Source: Rutidosis leptorrhynchoides
Taxonomy: Eukaryota > Streptophyta > Magnoliopsida > Asterales > Asteraceae
DNA length: 64,000 nucleotides
Direction: 5' to 3'
Assembly: GCF_046630445.1 (NCBI RefSeq)
Contig: NC_092335.1
Location: forward strand, 38,388,001 to 38,452,000
Shown: piece by piece, positions 25,801 through 35,628 of the stretch
How positions within the stretch are numbered: position 1 is the stretch's first letter
Layout: every line of letters starts with the position of its first letter
The notes under the pieces: model-generated
Databases searched by the model: none
What the model was told of the DNA's origin: nothing
Seen by the model: only the letters and a program-made list of their open reading frames with translations
Translations under genes and position numbers: made by a program

Positions 25801-27560
25801 ATCAAAAAAGTCTCAAGCACCTCCTCGACCAACGTATCACTACAACGGACCAACAAAATTGGCTCGCAAAACTGTTGGGATATAACTTCAAAATTTGTTA
25901 CAAACCGGGAAAAGACAATCGTGTTGCAGATGCTCTATCTCGAATACACGAAAGCCATGAACTTTCAGCACTGATATCCCTACCGCAATGGTTGGATGGC
26001 GTTTCGATCTCAACTGATTATGCTTCTGATCCAAAACTGGCCAAAATCGTTAAAGAGGTACTAGAAAATCCTTCTTCGCACCCCGGTTACTCTATTATTC
26101 GTAACAAGTTATTTTATCATGATCGTCTAGTTCTTCCTTCCAACTCTGATTGGATACCAAAACTTCTTGACGAGTTTCATAGTAGTCCTTCGGGGGGACA
26201 CTCGGGCTTTTATCGTACGTACCGACGCATTGCAACTCACGTGTATTGGATTGGTATGACTTCATGTATCAAGAAATTTGTTCAATCTTGTGATACTTGC
26301 CAACGATTTAAATCCTCGACTTTAGCTCCGGCCGGCCTCTTACAACCTCTCCCTATCCCGAGCTCGATATGGGAAGATATCTCCATGGATTTTATCACCG
26401 GTCTACCTAAATCCAAGGGGTTCGAAACTATTCTTGTCGTGGTTGACAGACTATCTAAATATTGTCATTTTATACTACTAAAAAGGCCCTTTACAGCCCG
26501 CATACTTGCTGAAATATTCATCAAGGAGATAGTTCGTTTACATGGCATTCCGCGCTCTATCATCAGTGATCGTGATCCCTTGTTTCTAAGTCAATTTTGG
26601 CAGGAGATCTTTGCTTTACAGGGGAGTAAATTACAATTCAGCTCCGCCTATCACCCGGAAACCGATGGCCAAACCGAAGTCGTTAATAGAAGTTTAGAAA
26701 CGTACTTACGATGTTTCGCTTCTGATCAGCCAAAGAATTGGTCTTTTTGGCTACCTTGGGCCGAGTTTTGGCATAACACAACATTTCACGTCTCCTCAAA
26801 CACCACTCCTTTCGACATCGTTTACGGACGACCACCTCCGACCGTTTTTCGGTTCATACCCGGCGAGGTTAAATGCGAATCTGTGTTGCAAGATTTATTG
26901 GATCGTGACGAAGCTCTGTCTCAACTGAAATATCATTTACAGCGAGCCCAGTCTTTTATGAAAACCACGGCTGACAAACATCGTCGTGACGTTAACTTTT
27001 CTGTGGGTGATTGGGTTTTCTTGAAGCTTCGTCCTCATCGGCAGCAGTCCGTTGTCAAGCGAATTCACCAGAAACTTTCAGCTCGCTACTATGGTCCCTT
27101 TCTTATTCTGAGTCGAATTGGGCCTGCTGCGTATAAGTTACAACTTCCGGATGCTTCAAAAATCCATCCGGTCTTCCACGCTTCTCTACTCAAGAAGGCA
27201 ATCGGAAATGCCCCGGTTGAACCCACCTTACCTCCGGGTTTCGAGACTGACCCGTCACAAATTGTTACCCCGGTTAAATGCTTGGCTACCCGATCTATTT
27301 CTAAAGACGGCATTACTACTCCACAATGGCTCATTCAGTGGCCTAACACAGAGGATGCTACTTGGGAAAACGTTTCAGATATCAGGGCCCAATTCCCAGA
27401 TTTTGAGCTTGAGGACAAGCCTCTGCTTCAAGATGCGGGTATTGATAAGGAGCAGCCCACTACATTCATCATGAAGCCCAAAGACAATCTTCCTAAGCCC
27501 ACCCAATGGAAAGTCTATCAAAGGAGAGGTGGAATGAAGGGTCAAGATGGTGCCAGCTAG
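22842..27560 (+). CDS. Reina chromovirus Gag-Pol polyprotein (1572 aa)
   Basis: One uninterrupted ORF. In order: a gag with a coiled-coil start and the retrotransposon gag domain (about residues 130-260); a zinc knuckle (KGLCFGCALPYTPQHKC, about 360); an aspartic protease (ILIDSGATHNFI, about 445); reverse transcriptase with FFDDILVYS (about 785); RNase H (DASGKGIGAVL, about 925); integrase with the HHCC finger (GGHSGFYRTY ... CDTCQRF) and the D,D-35-E core (DRDPLF, HPETDGQTEVVN, about 1250-1285); and a chromodomain near the C-terminus (about 1495-1545). The chromodomain places it in the chromovirus clade; size, LTR length and knuckle suggest Reina. All catalytic motifs are present, so it is potentially autonomous. 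The start is the first ATG after the primer site. Confidence 0.93.
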   Translation: MVNPNEQPHNTRLQARIDIHDEKLELLSSQMRDLTTTVGSLSTTVGSLSTTVGSMKDVINDLPRTIETMILNSISRQFPHNRPPLTPPSSSQPTPTVEQFFDSGPTVTTNNQENTMDSSLFSLPKVKIPLFEGNDPRGWVTKAELYFQVHNTPSNKKMQLAQMCMDGMALNWFTNLLIKQPLIDWNQFRSKLMVRFSGSKFRNAHEALGSLQQTGDIEEYIQEFEAISTLIPDQSEEQAIGMFLKGLKEEIKDWVRALNPSSSDQAIEFARHVAIAISHKSPSSKPTSNSSPYWAASPKPNYSTYLKQDRFSASPARTQSTQAHTYTQSTPLTKSTTPIAPATRQLSKQEWEERRRKGLCFGCALPYTPQHKCTAGQLRILLLADDDELTTCNEEVTNRTTVTEENTFDGECQALEQHGVTSDCALQLHTMKLLGKLNDFNAVILIDSGATHNFISNGLVAALGLPVTAIPPLRIRLGDGNHIRISEQCKDIKLQFGKFNCLVDALVYDIGPLDIILGIAWLHRLGDVIVNWKTHLMKFWDQGELIKLQGIHSPILNPTSLQSWLSGQLTLLSNDSPSPSKLNVLQHTQLSDLLTDFQTLFQKPEGLPPKRSIEHTINLHENHKPICVRPYRYPHVHKNEIERQVQEMLSLGIIRVSQSPFSSPVILVKKKDDSWRLCIDYRALNSATIPDKFPIPVVEELLDELHGSHYFSKIDLKSGFYQVRVRESDIEKTAFRTHDGHYEFLVMPFGLTNAPATFQALMNEVFRPLLRNGVLVFFDDILVYSPTWEHHMQLLHSVLYLLQSHKLVINEKKSNFGLNSVEYLGHIIDVQGVSMDPKKIESVLSWPTPSTVKGVRGFLGLTGYYRKFIKDYGKIAKPLTELTKKDGFNWNPDAQSAFENLKTQMVSAPVLALPNFDLPFDIECDASGKGIGAVLMQSKRPISYFSKSLSDKNLSKSAYEKEIMALALSIQHWRPYLLGRPFTVYTDQKSLKHLLDQRITTTDQQNWLAKLLGYNFKICYKPGKDNRVADALSRIHESHELSALISLPQWLDGVSISTDYASDPKLAKIVKEVLENPSSHPGYSIIRNKLFYHDRLVLPSNSDWIPKLLDEFHSSPSGGHSGFYRTYRRIATHVYWIGMTSCIKKFVQSCDTCQRFKSSTLAPAGLLQPLPIPSSIWEDISMDFITGLPKSKGFETILVVVDRLSKYCHFILLKRPFTARILAEIFIKEIVRLHGIPRSIISDRDPLFLSQFWQEIFALQGSKLQFSSAYHPETDGQTEVVNRSLETYLRCFASDQPKNWSFWLPWAEFWHNTTFHVSSNTTPFDIVYGRPPPTVFRFIPGEVKCESVLQDLLDRDEALSQLKYHLQRAQSFMKTTADKHRRDVNFSVGDWVFLKLRPHRQQSVVKRIHQKLSARYYGPFLILSRIGPAAYKLQLPDASKIHPVFHASLLKKAIGNAPVEPTLPPGFETDPSQIVTPVKCLATRSISKDGITTPQWLIQWPNTEDATWENVSDIRAQFPDFELEDKPLLQDAGIDKEQPTTFIMKPKDNLPKPTQWKVYQRRGGMKGQDGAS

Positions 27561-27828
27561 TATTTTCCTTTTTGCTTTGAATAATAAATAGAAGGGCTGA
27601 GTGTGAGAGCAGGGTCATTCTATCCTTACATTTTTATGTTGTTTGTCGGCCATTTGGCTTAGAGGCAGGAAGATTCCAACGTTTGGATCTTCTCTGATTG
27701 TACTAATTTTATATTTCCACCATTTGCAATAAACAATCATCCATTCCATAAACAAATTTCTTATTTTCTTTATCATTTATTTTACAATCATTATATCACT
27801 GTTCTATTACAAAATCACAATCCTATCA
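27530..27828 (+). repeat. Reina 3' LTR (inferred limits)
   Basis: It follows the purine-rich AAAGGAGAGG and ends TCCTATCA at 27828, directly against host coding sequence (CAATGGTTG). By eye it is identical to 22510-22807, implying a very recent insertion or gene conversion. The end of the pol ORF (TAG, 27558-27560) lies just inside it. Confidence 0.6.
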
Positions 27829-28593
27829 CAATGGTTGAGTACGATTGATGTGATCAGAATCAAACGAATCCGAATTCTCAGCTGAAAACGGTAACACGTG
27901 ATTAATCCCAAAAACATGCCCAATTCTATTAAAAATTGTGAATATTGATCTTGCTAATAAGAACACAACATAATCATAACTCTTGTTCCATAACGATAAA
28001 TCTTTCAATCGTTTAACTTCTTGTCGTGTAAACGACAATTTCTTCATATATTCAACCAAAGTTATACTATCTTGATCTTCATTACTCTTCATTCGTCTCA
28101 CTATTTGTTCAAGTTCCTTCACCGTTTCCATTTCTTGATACAAACTCGCATTGATTAAAACAAACTTTTCCATTTTTTTAACTTTCTTGTTCATCTTTTT
28201 CCAACTGAATTGCCATTCGTAGTGATCAACGCCCGATTTAATCAAATCGGCATACGCACGTTCGAAACATTTTAAAAGAGGGTCACTACATTTTTTAGCA
28301 AGATGGGTCACAACACAGGCCACATTTTCTAAATTATGTAATAGTTCAGCACATACTAAATCTACAATGTAACCATCATCATCTGATACCAGTTTTTTAA
28401 TACCCTCTGAGTTATTGATTTCGTTTCGTAACTTTATAACCTGGTTATCAGTTAAAGAGTTCCATTGATGAACTAACTTGGATAGCAGGCTTGCTACTTC
28501 AAAAGCTAATACTTCGATTCGAACCTTATCGTGACCGTGGTTATGGTTCTTTGACGATTTCCATAGACCGCGAAACCATGACTCAGACACCAT
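27829..28593 (-). pseudogene. PSK SIMULATOR-like protein, N-terminal half (DUF3475)
   Basis: The ORF starts at 28593 with MVSESWFRGLWKS and runs 255 codons to the retrotransposon. The DUF3475 region is clear (VLAFEVASLLSKLVHQWNSL near residues 29-48, then IKKLVSDDDGYIVDL). It is followed by the helical segment before the linker (FSWKKMNKKVKKMEKFV, later RQEVKRLKDLSLWNKSYDYV). The last codons lead in frame into 21666 when the retrotransposon is taken out. As it stands the transcript would run into antisense Reina sequence and stop. Related proteins have an N-myristoylation or membrane link in some subfamilies; the MVSESW start here lacks a Gly2. Confidence 0.85.
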
Positions 28594-31500
28594 CTTTTAT
28601 ATCGAAAAATATTTCTGAAGCAGAAATCTTGCAGCTGAGTCCAATTTTGGTTATCTTGATTCTGAATTAAAACATGAATATACATAAAAAAAAATTTAAT
28701 CCAAGATTAAAACTTTTCAAAATTCAAATTCAACATAGTGAGCACAATGAAGTATAGTACAAACTAACAGCAGTGTATCGATACAATTATGCAAACATAG
28801 AAGTAGTACTATTGACTTCAAAAGTCAATTATGGGTTCATCATTGAGTACTAAAATGCTAAATCACACTAAAAATTTACACAATTAATCGTCACATATAT
28901 ATTGATTACAATAATTAATCATTTTAGAGTTAGATCAAACCAATACTAATCATGATTGTAAGCTACAGTAATAATCACTACTTAAACACTTATTTAAAAA
29001 AGAAGGAGAAGCTAATATGATGATGTAGAGTCAAAATTGAGATAAAACTATGGATTTAAAATCCACAAATCAGCAATAAAAGCAAATCAAAAGAGTTATA
29101 TAAACATGGAGACCAAAGCTAAGTAGCTAAGATGTGTAAATGTGTAATACATAGTATAGTTAAACAAAAGCATAATGAAAAACATAGAATAAAATGGAAT
29201 TTAGTTGCAGAAAAACAATAAGGAAAAAAAGTAAGGAAAAAAACAGACCTTGAAGATGATGTGTGGAATCTTGAAGGTGGTATTGAAATGAAATTAGAGA
29301 GAGAATAGAGTTTAGTCACATCACATGGTCGAGAAACCGAGTGAAGTTGAAAAAAATGACACAAAGTTGTCTCTTTTAGTCCTGATTAAAGGTCTGATGT
29401 GCAATTTAAGTCCCCAAACAACTGTTTTTAGCTAAAAAGACTGAAAATTTTGATAGCAACACTGTAAATCGATACAAGATTAAGTTGAAATTTCGTAACC
29501 GAGAACTGATAATCAAATATAATTCGCTTCAGGCTCATTAACTGAAAAAAAAAAATTAATTTAATCCGATAAACATAAAAATCAATTTTGAGTTCGAGTT
29601 TTGTATTGAAACCGATTTCCAATTACTCCATAATGTTTTAATTTAGTACTACTATATTGTTATTCGAGATTGGTTTTTAAATTAATCGAATTCAAAAAAG
29701 TTAAAACGAAAACTGAATTTAGATTTAAACACAAGTGAAAGATGAATCTAGTTCAAATTTAATCTATTCAATTTGTTTTATTTGATATTTGAATTAAAGG
29801 CTTAAAAAATGAATATTTAATACCCATACTTTTTCTTCTTTCTTTATTTTATTTTATTTTTTTGTGATAAAATGAACTGCTATAAATAAATAGAAAGTAA
29901 ACTTTCTGTGTGTTGTTTCTTTGTTTTGAGTAGCTTTTGTTGGCGATCTTCAGTTTCTTGTTTTCGTTTTCACTTAATTTGTTTCCTTTTTTTTTTCTTT
30001 ATCTACTTTTAAAGCTTTAAAATAAAAATTATTAAGTGTTAGAACTACTAGATTTTTTTGACCTTAGACCATTTATAAAGGTGATGGCGTTTCTTGCTCG
30101 TGTTTCTTGCTTTTTGCACTTTTTTTTATAAGTAGGACATGTTTCTTTTTTGGGTGAAGTAGTGGTGATACTGATGTTTCTTTTTGATGTTTCTTTAGAG
30201 TATTGTGATGATGTGTTAAAATATAATTGGGTTAAGAATTAATAAAGGGTAAAAATAATATTTTTAAAATAATAGAAAATAATAAATAAAAAAAAAACAA
30301 GAAACGGTGTTACTTGTTGTGTTGCTTTCTCCCGGACGCCTAAGAGCCGCCACCAAGTGACACACCGTTACCGCTTGTTTTGGCGTCTCTTGCTAGCCAC
30401 ATAGGCAAGTATCGGGGTCTCTTCGACCCGTTACAAATAGTCTTGCACCGTGCTCCGTGGCATGACACGTCACCCCGTTGACCCCACCCACCCAACAAAA
30501 CCTACCAGAAATTGGCCGAACGGCCCGAACACCCACTTAAGTTGATGTCCCTTTCACTGTGGATCCCTCTACATCTAACAAATTCCACATTTTCACAAAA
30601 TTCTAAAACTTTTAATATTATTCTCATTTTTTCATTGTTGGGTCCACATGGAATTATTTTCTGGTCCATGTGTTTTCTAATTACACAAGTACCCAGCTAT
30701 CACTATTTTAACTGTTTATAAATAGCATTGTCTGCTCATCAAATGGAACGTATTATTCATATAACGAATTAAAACGACCTTTTAACTAGCTACTACTCTA
30801 TTAGAGCACGAGGTGCCCGTGTTGAGTTGTCAAGGTCTATTTCGGTGTTAAAAATAGACTTCGAAATTGATTAAAGTAGGGTGTCGTTGAGTGTCTATTT
30901 CGGTGTCCATTTATATGACGTGAACCAATAGAAAAATACCATAATTTAAAAATATAAAAAAACGAAAAAAAAAAATTAACATAAACACGCCGTCACCCCA
31001 ACGACATTGGGCAACGACGGCGAAATCGACTTCAATCGACGGTGGTGCGGTGTCCAGCTTCTCCGGTGTCAGTGAGATCGACGAGGCGGGACGGTGGAGA
31101 CACCGTGAGCTCTTACGGAGTATGTCTTTTCATTATCATATTTTATATTTAAATATTTAATTCAATAATCTTAATGGTTAGATACTAGGACTAGCTTTGC
31201 TAAAATTGGACACAGCAGAGTAAAAAGTTTAAAGTAGTTACTCCGCCTGAGTTATGTTTTTAAATGCGAAGTTAAACCAATAAAACTCCAAACAATTAGT
31301 TAAGGTTTAGAATAAAACGAAAGTCACGAAAGTTATAATATAACGGTGATGGTGCATAATTTTTATACATGTAAACATAACAAATTACATATTACATTGA
31401 TGTAAATTAACAACTATTAACTATTATATACGAGTAACTTATTTTAGTCATCTAATCCTCGCTATTTTATCACGGAATCTATTGAGGGAGTTTTAAATGG

Positions 31501-31618
31501 TGGATGTAATGATTACGATTTATTAAAAAAGATCACAAAGAATGAGTAAACACTCACCCAAAAAGCAATAATGGGTGTGTAATGAGCCCAAACCTAACTG
31601 CAATACACAACTTCAAGC
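28594..31618. other. Upstream region of the PSI-like gene, no gene seen
   Basis: It should contain the promoter and 5' untranslated region of the minus-strand PSI-like gene. I see no supported ORF. About 30290-30480 is a GC-richer patch and about 30800-31100 contains repeated TCTATTTCGGTGT, possibly a small transposon relic, but no ends could be defined. Confidence 0.45.
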
Positions 31619-31627
31619 TATACAGTA
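31619..31627. other. Left target-site duplication of the outer MULE
   Basis: TATACAGTA directly precedes the TIR and pairs with TATATAGTA at 58058-58066 (8 of 9 bases). Nine bases is the MULE-typical length. Confidence 0.8.
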
Positions 31628-32110
31628 GGAATTATCACCAAAATGCCCTTTTTTTTTTTGAAGCTTGTTGACTCACAGCCATGGTTGCAAAAATCGGGAG
31701 AACTCGGCGAGAACTCGGAATTTCATTCCTGGCGAGAACTCGTTTTGAAATCGGTCAAAAAATCGGTCAACGACCAAAAATCGGTCAAATCTCCAAAAAA
31801 TCGGTCAAATCTCGGAAAAATCGGTCAATTCTAGGAAAAATCGGTCAAATCTCGGTAAAATCGGTCAAATCTCGGAAAAAACTCGATAAAATCTCAAAAG
31901 TCAACGAAAGTCAACCGCCGATAACTCCCCGAGTTCTCCCCGAGTTCTCCGAGTTCTCGTTTTGGAGACCCTGCCGAGAACTCCCCGAGAACCGATTTCT
32001 GCAACCTTGCTCACAGCCCTAAAAAAAAAAAGTTTGACAATTTGCCCTCGCAAGGCGCAAGACACCTTGCGTCCTTGCGACCTTGCATCTTTGCGACCTT
32101 GCGACCTTGC
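31628..32110 (+). repeat. Left TIR of the outer MULE (split by a MITE)
   Basis: The TIR pieces are 31628-31680 and 32010 to about 32110. Together they match the reverse complement of about 57890-58057, including the A-run next to AGTTTGACAATTTGCCCTCG and the AGACACCTTGCG motif. The copy is interrupted by the 329-bp MITE. Confidence 0.87.
31681..32009. mobile_element. MITE of 329 bp inside the MULE TIR
   Basis: It is flanked by a perfect 9-bp duplication CTCACAGCC (31672-31680 and 32010-32018). The right TIR of the MULE has a single uninterrupted version (with one base different), proving the insertion. Its termini are inverted repeats around GGTTGCAAAAATCGG / GGTTGCAGAAATCGG. The interior is a run of short units such as AAATCGGTCAAATCTCGG and CCCCGAGTTCTC. 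The 9-bp duplication points to a MULE-mobilised MITE. ORFs through it are repeat artefacts. Confidence 0.87.
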
Positions 32111-32411
32111 GTGTTTCCCTAAAAGAACTAGTTAAATGATCAGTTTGCGTTCACTGTTCCCTTACAACCACACACATACGCAAACTCCTCTCTGGTGCCC
32201 TTTCGCTCGTCATTCGCAAGATCGTTATCAAGCTTTCTTACATTCTCCAAACACTCGCAAATCACTCGCAAAATCTTCATCATCATCCTCACGTCATCCT
32301 CCTCACATCTTCATCGTTACTAGATCTTCTTCATCCTTCCATCTTCGATCTTCCCGAGTACAAGCGAGCTTCTACGCCACCAACATCATCGAATCACCAT
32401 CATCGTTCACT

Positions 32412-33393
32412 ATGTCTCAAGAACAGGTTAGATTTCTTAGATCTATGTTATATTATTCGATCTACTTCATAATTCTTAGATTTATGTGCTAAAACAAAGT
32501 TTTTGCACTCTTTGCACGCCAACTGTTCGATAAAATGTGTCAACGAAATTTGTTTGTATTTTGTGTTTTTGATTGTATATTATTGAGATTGCGTACGATA
32601 CCCAGGAATTTTTGCTAGATTTAAGTTGTGTAACTCTGTTGCTATGTAGACGCAAGACAATCCTTGCGTCCTTGCGTATGTCTCACAATGTACGCAAGGT
32701 GATATTTGCGTCCTTGCGTTTGGCATAAGGTTACCTTTGCATGTGCACGCAAGGTAATCCTTGCGTCCTTGCGTCTTGATCATAGGTTACGCAAGGTTAA
32801 CCTTGCGTCCTTGCGTCTTGCACATAGGTTACGCAAGGTTAACCTTGCGTCCTTGCGGCCTTGTACGCAATCTCTGTCTTGCGTGCTTGCGTCTATGTGA
32901 TTTTCTTCTGATGTTCTTCTGACTTTTACAGGGCTATGTGGAAGGTAAATTGACCATGAAGAATATGTTGACCCTGATTCCTCAGGTCAAGAAAATGTTG
33001 ACTGAGAGACAAGAAAAATTATTTAGAAGTGCATGCTTTGGTCCCTGGTTAGATCTTTCATAAACGGGTAATGATCCTGGCCTAGTACATGCCATGCTCC
33101 AACGTAAATGTGAGCGTTCAGCAAAATTAGATGCTAGTAAGTACCCTGAAGAGCAACAAGATATATGGTTTCATTTTTCTCCTAATTTTATGATTAGATT
33201 TGGTCGGCGTGAATTTTGTTTAGTCACCGGCTTTATGTTTGGTAGCCGGACGGACATGGCACATTACATCCCTCGAAATTATGAATCTAAGACCGCACCC
33301 ATTAGACGGCGTTGTTTTTCAGAGCGTCCCGATGCCAGCAACATTTTGGTTAGTGATATACAAAACATCCTTATCAAAAAACAAGGTGATGTA
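32412..33393 (+). pseudogene. MULE-borne Ulp1-like gene, 5' part (DUF1985)
   Basis: Exon 1 is 32412-32426 (MSQEQ). A 505-bp GT-AG intron filled with palindromic repeats follows, then exon 2 from 32932. Exon 2 encodes the start of a DUF1985 domain (FGPWLDL, FHFSPNFMIRFGRREFCLVT). An in-frame TAA at 33061-33063 breaks it, and the LTR element inserts after codon GAT-GTA at 33393. The reading frame resumes at 50970 once the insertion and the duplicated 5 bases are ignored. DUF1985 usually precedes a C48 peptidase in plant proteins of this kind. Confidence 0.85.
32640..32895. repeat. GCAAGG/CCTTGCG repeat array, Ulp1 intron 1
   Basis: About six units of the form ACGCAAGG..CCTTGCGTCCTTGCGTCT, spaced roughly 45-60 bp. 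Each unit is a short inverted repeat followed by an extra TTGCGTCCTTGCG direct repeat. The units resemble the inner part of the MULE TIR. The array fills most of the intron. Confidence 0.93.
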
Positions 33394-33572
33394 TGTGATG
33401 ACCCGGGAATTTCCGATCAAATTTAAACTTAATCTTTATATGTTTCCGACACGATAAGCAAAGTCTGTAATGTTGAGTCTTAAAAACTTTGAAACTGTGT
33501 TCATACAATCATTTAACCTCGACCAGATTCCAATGATTCACGAACCATTATATAATTGGATAGGAATATATA

Positions 33573-33610
<38 letters not shown>

Positions 33611-34402
33611 AATGTTATCAAAGTATTAGATGTATAATATTATACATGAGCGTATTTGCTTCAATATGCTTATCGATGGAATTAGAAAATAATATCAAAT
33701 GATTGATTTATCAGATACATTGTATGATTATAAGTCTCTGTTGAGAGGTCCACTATGATTTAAGAAACCTGTTCCTTTTAACGATATTCGGAAATTGGTA
33801 AAAGTAATTTACAAGTGAGAACAACGTGTCACTTAATGTGAGTTAGACAAAAGTTAGTGGAGATTCTTGTTTGATTTCCAATACCTGCTTTACTATATTT
33901 CACTCGTGACTTTTGTTAAGATAACAATTTAATTTTCATATTATTTATCATGAAAGTGAAATTATGGAATATAGATAACTTAGAAAATAGATACATATAT
34001 ATTTTTGAAGTAGAATTTAAAATATTATATGAGTTAATTAATTATGTAAAAAAAAATGAAGATAAGATATTATAATAATTATTATTTAAAGCATAACTAT
34101 ATATAAATAAGGTATATTAAAAATAAATTTAAATGACTGTAATACTCGTTGGACGATTCGATTATTATTTAAAGAAGTTTAATTTGAACTTATGTGATTT
34201 TAGAATAAACGGTGATCTGAAAATGAGTTCTATAAATTTTAGTCTTACTAAAAATGTATTTAGGATTTAGTTATTAAATTTTAGCACTTTTTATATTTTA
34301 CCCAGAATTGAGAGGGACAGTTGATGTATTTTTTTATTTAATAATTAATGATTGAATTTTATACCATAGTGACTGAAATAAATAAGATAATTGTTATAAA
34401 AA
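33394..34402 (+). repeat. 5' LTR of the gag-only element, left segment
   Basis: It starts TGTGATGACCCGG and matches 46649 to about 47728. A (GT)n run is at about 33576-33608. It is cut at 34402 by the inner MULE and resumes at 39176; the last nine bases (TTATAAAAA) are the target copy. Confidence 0.88.
34394..34402. other. Left target-site duplication of the inner MULE
   Basis: TTATAAAAA, repeated perfectly at 39167-39175. The other LTR of the host element has a single, slightly diverged copy at the matching site (near 47722). Confidence 0.92.
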
Positions 34403-34660
34403 GACATAATTACGCTCCTCGTCCCTGTGGTTTAACCCAAAATACACCCCTCGTCCTTATGGTCGAATTTTTGCTTTCCTCATCCCTGTGGTATTTAACC
34501 CCTACAACCCTCGTCCCTCCGTCTAAAAAACGTCAATTTCAGCCGTTTGTCTGTATCACGTGAGGTACATGTGAGGGTAAATTAGTCCAATGCCTATTAA
34601 ATCACGTATATAAACCTAAGGGACGAGGGAAAACATTCAGATCTAAAAAATTAGGGTTTT
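34403..34660 (+). repeat. Inner MULE TIR, left copy
   Basis: It matches the reverse complement of about 38910-39166. It contains internal direct repeats of the type CCTCGTCCCTGTGG and ends around CATTCAGATCTAAAAAATTA. A non-coding region with A/T-rich spacers follows to about 35600. Confidence 0.92.
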
Positions 34661-35628
34661 ATCATCCCTGTTTACAAATTTGGGTGTCTGCAACACGATT
34701 GATCATCCAATTCAATAAAAAATCATGGTTTATTGCAAATGTGGTCTTTTAGCAGCTGAATACATATCATCCACCAAAAAAAACCCTAGTAGAAGGTTTT
34801 TACGTTGTTCAAACAAGGTGAATATCCATTTAATATTATTTTCTAAAATTTCTTAATTTTTTGTTCAAATTGTGTTGGGTGTTTCAGGTTTGGACTAACG
34901 ATAAGCTTGTTGAATGGTAGTATTCTGATTGTAGGTTTTTTTGTTGGATAGATCCACCTACATCAGTTGAGTTCGATGAAGATATGCTTGAAGTAGAAAA
35001 AGCTAAAACAAAAAGGCTGAAGTTGTTAATTTTAGCTCATTGGATCTGTATCATTGCTTATTTTTTTTTTTTAAGTAGTATTTTGTCTATAATTTGAAGT
35101 GTTATTTGTACTAGAAAGTTGTAGTAGTTTAATTGCAGATGTTTGTAATCAAGTGAAGTTAGTTTAATCTAAATCAAGTGTTGTTGCAAATGTCTGTTTG
35201 TGAAAGCATGTTATACACACTACACAAGCTGGACTAAAACCAACCATTAACCTGTGACCATTTGGTTTGAATGATAAAAGTGACCATTAACCTGAAACCT
35301 GTGATATGGGTTCAACATAAACACAAACACAAACACAAGTTCATACATAAACCTGGACAAAATCAAACTGTGATATAGGTTCAACACAAACACAAGTTCA
35401 TTAGTTAAGTAGAAACAAGTTCAATACATCCAAATAGACTAGTTCATACATCATTAAACACCAACATAAGTTCATACATAAACCTGGACCATTACATCAG
35501 ACAACCAAAATAAACTCTAACATAAGTTCATACAACCAAAATAAACACTAACACAAGTTTCTTCAATCATTAAAAAGACTAGTTCAAACAAAAGAAAAAC
35601 AAAATCACACACATTACATCAGACAAGT

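Larger units (their letters stand above)
21668..27828 (+). mobile_element. Reina-type chromovirus with a duplicated pol end upstream of its 5' LTR
   Basis: A 1.14-kb direct repeat (21668-22807 and 26689-27828, offset 5021 bp, apparently identical) brackets a complete gag-pol. A polypurine stretch (AAAGGAGAGG at 27520-27529, with more purines just after) and the TGG primer site right after 22807 suggest that the real LTR is only about 0.3 kb (roughly 22510-22807 and 27530-27828). That gives a 5.3-kb element of normal Reina size. The first about 0.84 kb (21668 to about 22510) is then a second copy of the integrase C-terminus and chromodomain, left from an upstream truncated unit that shares the LTR. 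No 5-bp target duplication is found. It lies in the coding sequence of the PSI-like gene in the opposite orientation. Confidence 0.85.

Noticed and set aside
31681-32022. 113-aa ORF with KSVK/KIGQ-type repeats
   Set aside because: It is the translation of the iterated units of the 329-bp MITE.
32640-32895. CRISPR-like array of repeats and spacers
   Set aside because: The regular units look array-like, but the window is plant nuclear DNA, unit lengths vary, the units are self-complementary words from a MULE TIR, and they sit in introns.
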